Position numbers and translations under genes: made by a program | In this document: piece after piece, positions 44,866-56,828 of the stretch | Layout: the number at the start of each line of letters is the position of its first letter | How positions within the stretch are numbered: position 1 is the stretch's first letter | Assembly (NCBI GenBank): GCA_025200525.1 | Contig: CM045763.1 | Coordinates: forward strand, 156,184,246-156,248,245 | Origin: Camellia lanceoleosa | Taxonomy: Eukaryota > Streptophyta > Magnoliopsida > Ericales > Theaceae | DNA: 64,000 bases | Reading direction: 5' to 3' | The notes under the pieces: generated by a model | Database searches by the model: none | Told to the model about the DNA's origin: nothing | What the model saw: only the letters and a program-made list of their open reading frames with translations

Positions 44866-46940
44866 TGTAGACACCCCATTTTTGACCGTCCCCAAGACTT
44901 GGATGTCATCGCTCGTGCACTTGATGATTGTGACTATTTGTGCTCATTTTAGTGCTCAAAGTCCTCAGCAGAACACCCTGTCTTTGAGCCTTCAAGCCCC
45001 ATCCATTTTGTGCCCTGTTTTAAACCAAAACTTTCATGCTTGCAACCCCTGGTGGTTGCCAGCCACCAATCCCGCCACCACCAAGTGGCTCGCCACACCA
45101 AGTATTCGCCACCACCAAGGTGTCTTTTTTCAGTTATTTTGTTGACAAATGTTCGAGCTGTTGGCACAATTGTCTTCGTCTCCATACATGTGTAATGATG
45201 GATTTTTCTCAGCCAAATGCTTGTTTATCTATATACATGGGGTATCCTCCCCCATTTTTTAGGGTTAGAAATTTTGGAACAAAAATCTCTCTCTCTTTCG
45301 CTCTCTCTAGCCAATTTGTCCATACTCGTCTGCTTATACAACACTTTTGCCTACACTTCCTTAACCAAAGTTGATCATATTTGAGCTGAGGTTCCTCGAA
45401 GCCTTCTTGGAGCTCTTGAATGTGGTTTTAGCTTGAGTTAGTGCCAAAAATTGTTCTTTTCTTCAAGAGCAAAAAAAGATAAGTCATCAGTGGCCGGGAC
45501 CGACCATTGTTACTGGCCAGCAGGCTATCAGTGTTGGACGGCAACCCCTCAGTGGTGGCCGGCGTTTGGGTAGTGTTCTTGTGTAGCATGGCAGAGTTGA
45601 TCTGGAGAAGGAAACAGTGCAAGGGTTGTGCAAACAGAGGCATTCGGGAGCAGACAGCAGATATTCTTCGGGTGGAAACCGACCATGCATGGGCCTCCCT
45701 CGCTTCTCAGGACTAGTTAGCTTGTTAATTAGTTTAATTAGCAATTAATTATTTATTTGTTGTAATATTTAATTAGCTTAGCCTTGTTAAATTCTTAATT
45801 AATTAGCTTAGATAGTTAGTTAATTATTCGTTCAAGTTTTGTAATAATTAGCTTTAATTAGTTAGCTAGTTAGCTTTATTCGTTCGGACTCTCCTTCGTG
45901 AGAGCGTAATGTAATAATGTGTATGTCTTCCAACCCCACGTCTTTCTCCCTTTTATTTAACTGCTTTTGATGGTTAGATTATGGACATGTTTTAATTAGC
46001 ATACCTTATGCTTACATCCATTCATCTTGTATTGCATGCACTGAGGCTCGGCGCATCATTCAAACTGCATTGTCATTTCAATACTTGTCTGAATACGTGC
46101 TTAGACTGCATGTTATCAAAATCGATCCATATTCCATATTAGTAGCCGAGCCTAGTAATTGCATGTTGCATGAGTTGCATTAGACATCTTGCATAGTTAG
46201 GAATCATGTATATTTTTCTAACTCTTTTGTTTTATCTTAGCTTTGAGTACTAGGTGAGTTTTTAATGGTTTAGCATACTTTCATGAGTGTGAGTGATTTC
46301 CATGACTATCATGTTTGCCATGAGGCTAAATGCTTGCTTGCTAAACTGCTTGAGTGCCTATGGATGAAGGCATGTTGTTTGAATTGGAACGATTCAATGA
46401 ATGTACGTTTTAAGCCCACTATGTTGAGTGGAAAATTCGCAAACTTTAAGCCCACTTGAGATGGTTAAATCAAACCCTTTTCGCAAAACAAAACATGAAA
46501 TTGAGTTGTTCCAATTCAGGCAAACTAGTTTATACTTGTATGCACGCATCACGTAGTAATGTTAGCCTAATAACCGGAACAAGAACATATAATGTGGATA
46601 AAAAAATCATATCATGATTAGTAGAGACTGATCTTTGATCGAGCGAGTAGGGGTGCTCAATTCATGACGTTCCCCTCTCGTACCCAAGTTCTCGAGCCGA
46701 GGCAACTTTGGTGATGACGGATATGTGGACTTTGGCATGAGTCATGGGTTTCCTAAATTTCCCTAAAATAAAATATTTAGGTGGCAACTCTGTATCTGAC
46801 AAAGCAGTCCAATTTTGGCATTTTTGATTCAAAATCAATTTTCCAAACGATTTGCCGGATTTGGAATTTTTGGTGTTTATCAATTTCACATTACACTTAT
46901 GAGATTAGAATCAGAATCGCATGAGTCCGAACAGAATGAG
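44866..46940 (+). repeat. E2: 3' LTR of an E-subfamily element, last about 65 bp lost
   Basis: Starts TGTAGACACCCC. Contents: degraded G-box palindrome (45181-45201, core CATGTG plus an insertion), TATA-like CTATATACATGGGG (about 45229), GGCCG-type cluster (45488-45566), TTAATTA-rich stretch (45715-45870), CCAACCCCACG block (45930) and PBS-like TGGCAACTCTG (46782-46792). It stops near 46940 at GAGTCCGAACAG, where element A's repeats begin; the minus-strand copy at 42617 shows what is missing. An internal segment present in E1 is deleted near 45470. Confidence 0.85.
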
Positions 46941-47880
46941 TGCACAAGACAATGTGATACGGGGGGAATGCATAGGATAGCGCAATGCAGGTGCACAAGA
47001 CAGTGTGAATGATACAAAAATACAAGGTGCACAAGATAGTGCGAGTGATGGTGAATGAATGCACAAAATAGTTCTATACAAACTGCCATGCACAAAATAG
47101 TGCGACATAAGATGAAATGCACAAGATAGTGCGATGAAATGCACAAGATAGTACAATGCAATGCACAAAATAGTGTGATGTAAGATGACATGCATAAGAT
47201 AGTATGATGCAATGCACAAAATAGTGCGATGTAAGATGAAATGCACAAGATGGTGCGATGCAACACGAAATGCCCAAGATAGTGCGATGCAAGTGCACAA
47301 GATAGTGCGAGTGAGATGAAATGCACAAGATAGTGCGATGTAGGGTGAAATGCACAAGACAGTGCGATACAATGCACAATATAGTGCAATACAAGTTTGA
47401 AATATGAAATGCATGCACAAAATAGTGTAATGAGGTGCACAAAATAGTGCGATACAAAGGGAATGCACAAAACAGTGCTATATGGGTGCACAAAATAGCA
47501 CGATGAAGGTGCGATACAATACGAAATGAACAAGATAGTGTGATGTAAGATGAAAGGCACAAAATAGTGCGATGCAGATGCACAAGATAGTACGACGTAA
47601 GTTGAAATGCACAAAATAGTGCGAGTGAGGTGAAAATGCACAAGATAGTTCTATACAAGCTAGAATACACAAATTAATGCACGAAATAGATGCGAATGCA
47701 CAAGACAGTGCGAATGAGGTGCACAAAATAGTGCGATGTAAAATGAAATGCACAAACTAGTGCAATACAAGGTAGAATGCACAAGATAGGGCGATGCGCA
47801 AGATAGCGCGATTGAATTGAAATTGTGCGATAGATATACGAAGTGAGATTATTGTGCGACAGATGCACAGAATGAGCAAA
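46941..47880 (-). repeat. Element A 3' array of GCAC…GTGC units
   Basis: Some three dozen copies of TGCACAA(G/A)ATAGTGCGA separated by variable spacers of about 5-25 bp. Each core has inverted arms GCAC and GTGC. The plus-strand counterpart in element B is at about 63740-64000 (CGCACTATCTTGTGCATT). Long open frames on the minus strand (for example 47641-46886) are a by-product of the repeat. Being the left end of A, it lacks the expected polypurine tract and LTR. Confidence 0.88.
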
Positions 47881-48090
47881 TGAACAAGATTACAAATCAA
47901 TACAGGGACAACGCATGTTCTATGCAAGATTGACAACCGATGCATGATGTTAACTAAAAACAAGTTCTATGCAAGAAAGAAGAGCATATTCTATGCAAGA
48001 TTGAAAGCATGTTCTATGCAAGATTCGTAAACGATGCAAGCCACGCGTGCAACATGAGTATATGTGAAAATGCACATTCTATGCAAAAAA
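47881..48090 (-). repeat. Element A second short-repeat block
   Basis: Repeats of GTTCTATGCAAGATTG or close forms, matching GCATAGAATATGC repeats at 63500-63735 of element B in inverted orientation. Confidence 0.78.
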
Positions 48091-50269
48091 GAGAACAAAA
48101 TATGTAATTTTGACAGAATGACAGATCAAACAAAAGAAGTTGTTCGGCGACAACCTCCGATTTACCCCTCAGAGACTTTGTAACATGCTCAAAAAGATAT
48201 AACCTGTTCATATTGGCAAGGGGTAACATCTGCAAGCCGCTCTGATTGCCATTCTGACTTGAAGCAGGCTTGAACTCGTGGTCAAGGTACACTCATACTC
48301 CAAAGAAATGGCAACGCCTGAGAAGGTACACTTGGAATGCAGTCTCAGAATTTGCTAAAGTTGAAACACACTAAGATGCTCCATGTTTTCCCTATTTTCT
48401 TTTGCTTTGCAGTCTGGAACGTATGTACCTTCAGATAGGTCCTGGTTCTATTGCTTTTATGCTTGACTTGGGTTGAACCCTTTAGTTTATAAAAGAAAGA
48501 ATTATGTTTTTCAAATCATATTGAGAATGGCACGGCACTCTAAGCACAAAACAATTTATTTTTGAAATTGAAAATGAGTTCTTAACCGGGTATTGAGCCT
48601 ACGATTGACCACAGTACACCACGACTCAACAAAGGAAAAACAAAGGTAAAATAACCTAAACACATCTATTTACACCCAAAAACGATTGAAAACAAGAATC
48701 GGGAAAAACAAAAACAACAAACACAACACTCGAATGTTTGCTACTGATGGGAGACCTCTCAGTTTACAGGGAGTCCACTGCTTCCCCAGGTATTGTTTCC
48801 CACCCCTTCTCATTTGTGATTCTCACATCACTTTGGCACTCAATCTCTTTTTTCTCTGAAAAGCCCTTTCCTCACTTTTTCTCTCAGCACACATCTCTTT
48901 ATTCTTTAATCTCTCTTATTTTTTATCCCTTCCTAGGTGTGGTTGGTGGATAAGCTGAAAGTTGTGGGCTCTTGCCCTTAGCATTTTGCTAGATTCTCTT
49001 TCTTTCTCTTACCACTAGTAAGCTTTCCTACAGAGGGGCTATGGTGTGACTGGACGTGCAACAGATCTGTAACTGACATTGGTTGGTGATGCCCTAGGCT
49101 TAACTTGACTGAGATGAGTTACAGCATGCTCCACCAGCCAAGTATACAATTGATTAGTCTCACAGATTGCATTTTCTAATTCCCCATTCTAGTTCAGACG
49201 CCAATTTGGGTGCGATCGTCCAGATGATGAAATCGAATATCCAAATCCATTTCCAGTTCGTGCTTCGCACTGAGCTTGATACCTCACTGTTGGAGGATAA
49301 GAAAGCTTTCAGCCCTCTGCTGTCAGCTTCAGTTGTGCCCTTTTTGGCAAGTCCGTTGATAATGGCCTTTCTGGGGAAAAGATAGAAAACCTGACTCAAC
49401 TGTGCCCCTAGTTCATCACTTTGACCATTTTTTTTTTGTTTTTCGCTTTCTACTAAAACAATTTTGACTGACAAGAGAGTTAGATTAGCATGCTTGTTCG
49501 ATTTTTTGCTTTCAAATCATGCAATCAGGTTATGAGCACTAAATTTTTCCTCTTTTGGGTCCAAGAAAAGGTCCATTTTTGGAAAAATGGAATAATTTTC
49601 GAGAAAATTAGTCAACCTCATTAAAAATTTCCAAAAACTATTTTTTCAAATGGCCACTGCTCGACCAATGTGGAATTAACTCTTGAGATGCACATCCTCA
49701 GATTTGAACTTGAATTATCTTGCAGCTGAATCTTCTAACGGAATAGGACAACTGAATTTGAACGAAGACGAGCCAATTTGCACATGGATAAGATAGCTGA
49801 GTTTGAACAAGGATAAGCCAATCAATATGGATGAGACCAGCAAGCTAAAAATGGTTGGGGCCGAACTTCAGGATGAAGTTGCCTAGGTATCCCAAAAATG
49901 GGAATCAGGCTGTACGTAGTTCCGGGGGTTAAGGTACACTACAGTATTGACACTCTCCTTTTGTGCTCTAACTTTTGCCAAGGTTTCCCTTTCGAGTTTT
50001 CAACCTTGCGAGCTATTTTTTTCTTTTCTCTTCATTTTTCTCTATTTTTCTCTTTTCTTTTCCTTTCTTCTTTCTTTTTTTTTTCTTTCCATTTTTTTTG
50101 TTTTTGTTCTTTTTTCTTTTCTCTGCTCTAACTTTTGCATGGGTCGCCTTTCTAAGTTTTTAGCCCAGCGAGCCTCTCAAGGATAGAAAAGTTGACTTGT
50201 CCATGTGGAATGGTCGTAGGATCTCTAGCTATCTAAATCCATGAGAATGGCTGTTGTTGCTGACTAAAT
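48091..50269 (-). other. Element A 3' region, non-coding
   Basis: About 2.2 kb between the pol scraps and the arrays. It matches B's 61205-63480 in order: a TCAAGTCAGAATGGC-like block (48240-48275), the GTTGAGTC(A/G)GGTTTTCTATC block (49375-49405), the conserved 3' motif (49878-49922) and a pyrimidine tract on the plus strand (50010-50125; purine on the element's sense strand). I find no gene in it; short open frames match B only at DNA level. Confidence 0.7.
49878..49922 (-). other. Conserved 3' motif, A copy
   Basis: Minus strand: GAACTACGTACAGCCTGATT, CC, a short gap, GGGATACCTAGGCAAC. See 44686-44735 and 61602-61648. Confidence 0.75.
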
Positions 50270-50910
50270 AGTCTTGATGATGTAAGAGCCCATCCAATTG
50301 GGTCTGAATTTGTCCCTAGTGTTGTGGATAGGAACTGGATTGTCCTTCAACAAAAATCTTCTTCTCTCAGATTTTGGGATTTGACTTTCTTACCGATCTT
50401 CATTGGCTTGAGAAATGACCCATTTTTAAATCTTCGAGTGTATTTGACCTTTTTGTCCCTAGTTCAAGGGATGCTTCTCATCTAGCTTTGCAAGCTTCCT
50501 TTGATCACATCGGACCTTTTTGCTCTAACCTTCTTGCCCCTAGTTCAAGTGTTGCTTCTGATTCGGCCATACAAGCCTTATATTGTGATTGATCATTTGA
50601 ACATTCTGAGTCAAGGTTTAAGGTTTGAAAGCAAAGGGATTGAGTCTCGAGGCCAAGAGTGATCCTATGCTGCAAAATCCCGAGAGTGATTCCAGTTATG
50701 TCTTCGTAGGACCACGCAAAACATTTTTTGAAATCTTTTAAGAAAGTGACTAGTTACATGCGTCAAAGACAATCTAGATCAAGCCAGGATCCTTCTCAAT
50801 ACTCACATTAACAAACATGATCTCATTCATTAAGGGATTAGCATGCCTCTCTTCCTCTCAGTTGATCAAATTTTTGCAAATCCCAAGGAATTCCTCTCTC
50901 TTTGTTTTCA
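50270..50910 (-). pseudogene. Element A: three pol scraps in place of pol
   Basis: In element sense, right to left: remnant of the pre-RT linker (about 50910-50690; matches EERERLVALLKDFKDVFAW region of element 2), a short aRNH piece (about 50590-50523; YKACMAESEATLELGARRLE against YEACIAGLEAALEQGAKRLD) and the integrase C-terminal piece (about 50400-50270; against LKDN-APIHDPRGKFRPNWTG). RT, both RNase H active sites, the integrase core and the protease are absent. The same three scraps in the same order are in element B. Confidence 0.78.
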
Positions 50911-51269
50911 TCACATCATTAGAAAAGTTTTGAAAAACTTAGGTCAATGCAATGATTTAAAGGCACAAAAAAAGTAGGTGAAAATATACTGCAGTTTCAT
51001 TCAGATCTTCTGGTGCAACTAGCTCAATGGCAGAAATAGACGCAAAAGAAAGAGTGTAAAAGACAAACACAAAACAAGATAGTGATATCCGAGGTAGCAT
51101 CTCCGAAATCACGTGACATAAACACGACAAGACTGACTCGATACAACACAACAGAACTGACTAAATGCCCAAATCAGAAAGTACAATGAACATCATTTTC
51201 AAATTGCTCAAAACAGTATGTGCCATCCACTATATCTAGAGTAAAATGAGCACCATCAGCGGGTGGTTC
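50911..51269 (-). other. Element A spacer between gag and pol scraps
   Basis: Matches B's 60088-60554 region in part (for example ATTTGAATGAAAC-like block at about 50995-51010 and 60433). No gene seen. Confidence 0.5.
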
Positions 51270-53219
51270 ATCCTCTTATCACATAGTCACATTATCCTCC
51301 CAGTTTATTGATCTGGTGTCGATAGACTTTGTAGGACTTGGTGTGGCGATGACCTCGTTGTCAATCAGATCTTGTATTTCATGGCGAAGACGATAACAAC
51401 CGTTAGTGTCATGACCGGTTTGTTGATGGAAGGCATAGTACTTCACAGCATTATGCGTGGTTGGAAGGGGATCCGGGAGAGATTGAGGGTCAAGGGGTTG
51501 GAGATGGCCTTGCCCTATAAGGATTTGGAGAGTTTTGGATAAGGTCATGTAGAGGGGATTGAAGATGCGGTTACCAATTCAGACAAGCTTAACAAAGGGC
51601 TTGGCAGGTGTTGATTGGGTTTGATAATCTCTTATGGGTGTGGGATTGGAGCTGAAAGGGGCGTTTCTGGTACAACATCCCTTTTCCCGGCTTGTCCCTT
51701 GATTTAGAATGCTCTCATCCTGAGTGGCAAAAGTGTCATCCACAATCTTTGCAACAACTGCGAGCACTTGCTGTTTGTTCAGCCTTTTGACTTTCGAAGC
51801 CTCAACAGCCCACTAAAGATGTTCATAGGGACCAATGCCTGCCCCTACCTTGTTCTTGCCATTTGCCTTCACTTTGCCAAGGGATTGGGTCGCTATATCA
51901 GAGCAGAACCCAGTTGTTGTCGACATGTCATTGCCCAAACTTGAGATAGCATTAGGTTGGCCATTTCAATTGTAGCTCGCCCCAAGATTGGGGAGCCTTT
52001 TGGCGTGAAATTTTTGGCATGTGATGTGGTTGATGATGGAGCCAAAACCTCAAAGGCTAAATCTGCCATTGTTCTCTGAAGTTCAATCATGCTCATTAAC
52101 TCAGAAGTAGCAGGTTCATGGGTTTGAGATGATTGGGGTTCGAGTGCATCCATCATGCACAAGTCCGCACTTTCTGGAATGAACACCTCAGGCTTGGGTA
52201 AATGAGCTGGGGTGATGTATATGCTGGGGTTGTTGGAAGGAAGTAGTGTATGGATGAGGTTAAGCTGTGGATAAGGTACTTGGTCATTGGGGTCTTGAGG
52301 TGGAGCTATCTTTCAGTTGTTGATGAGATTCTGGACCTCATGACGAAGGTAGTAGCAACGATCGGTGCCATGACCACGTTGTTGATAGTACGCACAGTAT
52401 TTTGTGGGGTTATGTCTGGTAGGGAGTGGGTCAGGAAGAGGTTGGGGATCAAGGCCTTTGAGATACCCTTTTTCCATTAGGAATTTTAGTGCGCTAGTTA
52501 GGTTCATATAGAGAGGGTTGAAAGTTCTGCCTTGAGCTTGGGTTAGGCCTGCTGTTTGTGAGTTGGATTTGGCAAATGGGTCAGTAATTTTGGGAGTGGC
52601 GATGGTGTTGATTTCAATGGGTTTGGGAATAGTGTTACTGCCAGCATTGGTACTCCTGGCAAAAACCCTCCTTATTGGTTCACTTGTTCTGGGAATAATC
52701 CCTCTGTTACATGCACTCTCGATCTGAACCCCCAATTCATGTAAACTTTTGAAAATGAATAGTGGAGTAACTATTAAATTTTGCAGCATATCATGCTCAA
52801 GGTTCTGCACCATTATCAGCACTTGGTCCCTCTTAGAAGGGCGATTTGTCATTTGTGATGCCTTTGCTCTCCACCTTGCAACAAATTCCACAAAAGGCTC
52901 TTCAGGATTCTGGTGGGTTCCTTCAAGGTCTTGAGTAGTTATTTCAATTTGAGTATTATAAGAATACTGATTAACAAAGGCCTCAGCCAACTATTCCCAA
53001 TTATGCTTCACTGTATCCTCCAACTTGGCGTACTAAGTAGCCGCTATACCCGACAGGGTTCTTCCATACAGAGAGAGTTTCTGAGGCTTAGTCAAATCCA
53101 TCAGTTTTAGGACGTCCAAGAAAAGATGGATATGTACCATAGCATCTCCAGACCCATCGAAACGGTCAATGTGTGGCATTTTGAATCTGTCTGGGAGCCT
53201 TACAGCTACCTCGGTGTAC
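51270..53219 (-). pseudogene. Element A gag with two zinc knuckles, 5' end cut off
   Basis: From 53219 leftward: capsid core (RLPDRFKMPHIDRFDGSGDAM, QYSYNTQIEITTQDLE, RDQVLIMVQNLEHDML), first knuckle near 52400 (YCAYYQQRGHGTDRC; first His replaced by Tyr), a spacer with FIPESADLCMM and TMADLAFEVLAPSS, then a second module ending near 51279 with YYAFHQQTGHDTNGC (first Cys replaced by Tyr) and RLRHEIQDLIDN. Stops near 53030, 52990, 52310, 51890 and 51560. The N-terminus is missing because element B's LTR starts at 53220 within GYTE. Both knuckles carry a lost ligand, so this copy is decayed. Confidence 0.85.
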
Positions 53220-53603
53220 TGTAGACACCCCATTTTTGACCGTCCTCAAGACGTGGACATCACGTTTGAACACTCGGTGATCATCCATGTTTGTGTTCGT
53301 CTCGAGTTTTTGGAGGTCTCGGATACGCGCCTGGCCTCAAGATATCTCGACTCGACTGTTTTGTGTCTGGTTTTGCACCAAACACTTGTGTTTTGCCTTT
53401 GAGGGGCAGGGAATGCCTTTTTAGGCATCCCCACACACCACCGGCCATCGCTTGAGGCCACTGGTTGTGTTTTGTTTCCATCGGCCATATATTTGGCCGA
53501 CCGGCCATCAATTTTGTCGAAATGACTTTTTTGGCTGGCCGACCACTGTTCATCTACTTTTTCAGATATTTTGGTGCCACCGTGATAGTGCACTCCACTT
53601 GCT

Positions 53604-53627
53604 CCCTCCATACACGTGTATGGAGGG
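53604..53627. promoter_or_regulatory. 24-bp perfect G-box palindrome, element B
   Basis: Identical to 16631-16654; centre CACGTG. The distance from palindrome end to TATA is 49 bp, against 47 bp in LTR3. Confidence 0.75.
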
Positions 53628-53676
53628 ATTTCCCTCTTAACAAGCTTGTTTTGTAAGCTTTGCAAGAGGGAGCCTC

Positions 53677-53683
53677 TATAAAG
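53677..53683 (+). promoter_or_regulatory. TATA box of element B
   Basis: TATAAAG in CCTCTATAAAGAGGAGGC. The surrounding CCTCTATAAAGAGG is itself a near-palindrome. Probable start of element transcription about 30 bp downstream. Confidence 0.7.
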
Positions 53684-56600
53684 AGGAGGCTTCTTCCCTC
53701 TCCTCTAGGGTTACAAAAATTCAGAGAGAGCTCTAGATTAGGGTTAGGGTTTATATATATATATCCTATCTCTATATCTCTCTTTTGTGTGTGTCTAGTG
53801 TGTGTTTGTTCATAGTATTGCACACAAACACCTACCATTACACCTTCCCTTGGCCATTGAGGTTCTAAGAGATTGTTTTCAAAGTTTTGGAGTTGGTTTG
53901 GACTTGAAGAAGCAGCTGGACCATCATTTGTGAAGAAGGTCTACAAGGGTAACAACTTACTCCTTTTATTCCCCATTTTTGCAAGGCCTTTTAGCCTATC
54001 TTGCATCTATTTTTGAGCTTAACCTATAACATAGAAAAGTTCTATTTTTAAGTGCCCTAAATAGTTGGTTCAGGTTACTTTAAGCTTTGGGGTTGTTTAA
54101 CCCCTCTTAAGCCTTGTAAGGCTCCATTTTTGTGCCATTTTGGTTGAGCTCCGGGACCATTGTGTTTGGGCCTCCTCACCACTGAAATCTTGGGGGATTT
54201 CAGAGGTGAGGATGGTGCCTTGAGGTCCTAGGAAGGAGAGGACCACCCCCTCTCCTTGTTGTCCTTGAAAAGGGCTATTTTTGCCTCTTGAGGGAGCATC
54301 TAGTTTAAGTATGTGTTGGCCATGCCTTAGCTGATTTTCATGCTTAATATGTCATAATATAGCATTGTGGTATGTTGGTTTTGGTACACCATGGTTGTTT
54401 AGCATACATGCCTTGTAATGCCATGATTAGGCCTTAACATGCTTTAGGTTTTTGCCCCTTATTCTAGCATGATTTTGGCCAAGCTTTGTGAAGCTTTTAT
54501 GTTTGTTTTAGCATGCTTAAGCTCTATTTTTGGTTGTTTCAGTCAATCATCACATCTATTGCATAGCCCCTTTGCATTGTTAGCTTATATGCTTTAAGTG
54601 TGTGAAGTGTTGAGCATGCATTGTTCGATCTATTTCAGTGGTTTGGCACCACTTATAGCATCACTTTAGTCCTCATGACATGCTTGCATGCTTGCCTTTG
54701 ATGCTCCTTTGATGCCTTATGAGGTTGTGCCTTATGCTCCATGTTTGGTCATTGTGCATGCCCTTGAATTTAAGTCATTTAGATGCCATCTAAGTGGTTT
54801 TTAGGCTTCGTTTTAATATGCTAAAACTCTATTTTTGGTCATTTAATTCATGCCATGTTTGGTCCTCCTAAGTGTGGTCCAATACCCCATTAGCTTTCCA
54901 TGAGTTTTGGCTATGCTAGCATGCATTGCTTATGTTAATTAGTTGGTTTGGCACCCCTATTTCATGCATATTCAGAGCTTTCAATGCATGCCATTACTCC
55001 ATGTTTAGTCTCTTTTAAGTGCGCTTAGAAGTTGCTTATTTGATGCTTAAGTGTTTAGGCCTTAACATGTACATGCTTGTGTGTGTTTTGCCTCTCATTC
55101 CTTAGCTTATGGCCACTGATTTTGGCATGCTTGCGAGCTATCCATGTTAGTTTAAGTCCATTATTGCATGTTGTTGCATGCCATGTTTGCTTACATGTTT
55201 AGGTTGCGCGCCTAGTATACATTGCTCATTTGCATGTTCATGTTGCATACTTAGCCTCCTGCCTAGGTTGCATTTCATTGAGCATGCATCCTTTGCCTCT
55301 TGATCAATCATGATAGGGGTTGGGGCCCTTTGATGTGTTTTGTGCTTGCATTTCATTTGATATCGAAGTTGCACACTTGGCTTTTGGGCCATCATGCATT
55401 GAAATGCGTGATTGATGGCCCGAGGGTCAAGGGCCATGCTCCCTTGAGTCAATTGCATGATAGGGAGTGTGTTTGTGCATACATTTGCCTAAAAATTTCA
55501 TGCCATACACTGCTTGCCCTCTGTTGCTGTCAACTGCAGGTTTCAGCAGGAAGATTTCGCCGGTCGGCAGTGTTTAGTGCCGACCGGCAAAACGTGTTTG
55601 GCCGATAGCACCATATTTGGCCGATAATTCCATTCCCATGGCAGGTCGCCTTTCGCTCTAGCTGGTGGCACTCCACTACACTCAGAATGAAGTTCAAAGC
55701 AGTTCTGGAGACTTTCATAAATTTTAGAGGGGTGAGGCAGTGTAAACAGAGGCAACAGTGCTATGGCAGCAAGTTTCCGGGCGAGACGAGTCAAGCATGC
55801 ATCATTCACGCATTCCGAGGCGGGGCTGTGGCCACCTTCTTTGTGCATTTAATTTGTTAATTAATTAGAAGTTCTGTAATAATTAATTTAGTATTATTTA
55901 TTCGGACTGTAATATTTATTCGGACCCTCCGAGCAAGGGCAATTCTGTAATAAGTGTGTGTGAGTGTGTGTATGTTTTCCAACCCCACCTCTTTCTTCCC
56001 TTTTATTTACTAGCTTTCGATGGTTAGATTAGGGCATGTTTCAATTAGCATACAGTATGATAGCATGTTTGCATCCATTCATTCGTTTTGCATGCACCGG
56101 GCTCGGCGTATCATTCTAACTGCATTTGTATTTCAATTCCAAATTGAATACGTGTTAGCTGTAGCATTTCACATGCCATTTTTAAGATAGCCGAGCCTAT
56201 TTATAGTTGCATCTTGCGTGTGCTGCATTAGCCATCTCAACATGAACTAGGATCATGCATATGATTACTAACTAGTTTCTGTTTTGGCTCGGAGTACTCT
56301 GTAAGCTTTTATGCTTTAGCATACCGCATGCGTGTGAGTGTTGCCATAATAGCATGATTACCATGAAGCTAGCTGCTTATATGATATAACTGCTTGAATG
56401 CCTATGGATGGAGGTTGAATTACCTGAATTGGAATAATACATTAAACTGTGAGTTTTAAGCCCATGAGATAGTGGCAAAACCATATTTTCTAAAACCCAC
56501 TTGAGGGTGGCAAAATCTGCATTTTAGCCTACTTGCGAGTAGCAAACCATTTTCAAAACGGACATGAAATGTTTTGTTCCAATTTAGGCGATTTGGTCTA

Positions 56601-56817
56601 TACTTGTTTGCTATGCGCATAACATAGTAAGTCTAGGCTAAAAACCGGAATAAGGGCACATAATGTTTTCAAAATAGGATATCACGGTTAGTAGACATAG
56701 CTGACCTTCCCCAATCGTATCCGAGTTCCCGAGCCGAGGCAACTTTTGTGATGACGGACACGTGACCTTTGGCACCGAGTCAGGGTTTCCTAAATTCCCC
56801 ATTAAAAAATATTTAGG

Positions 56818-56828
56818 TGGCGACTCTG
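56818..56828 (+). promoter_or_regulatory. PBS-like repeat inside element B LTR
   Basis: TGGCGACTCTG, equal to the first 11 nt of the PBS 201 nt downstream. Conserved position in the U5 part of four LTRs. Confidence 0.6.

Noticed and set aside
44699..45374. Open frames of 112-148 codons across the polypurine tract and LTR start of E2
   Set aside because: They cross a non-coding element boundary, are not kept in E1 and show no domain.
46886..47753. Minus-strand frames of 91-251 codons rich in His, Cys and Leu
   Set aside because: They are the reading of the GCAC-GTGC repeat array in several frames at once.
46941..47880. CRISPR-like pattern of short repeats with spacers
   Set aside because: Repeats vary in sequence, spacers have irregular length and share sequence, there is no cas gene, and the setting is a plant retrotransposon 3' region.
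53215..53219. TGTAC as target-site duplication of element B
   Set aside because: The second flank is outside the window, and A's expected sequence here would read TGTAT, so it cannot be confirmed.
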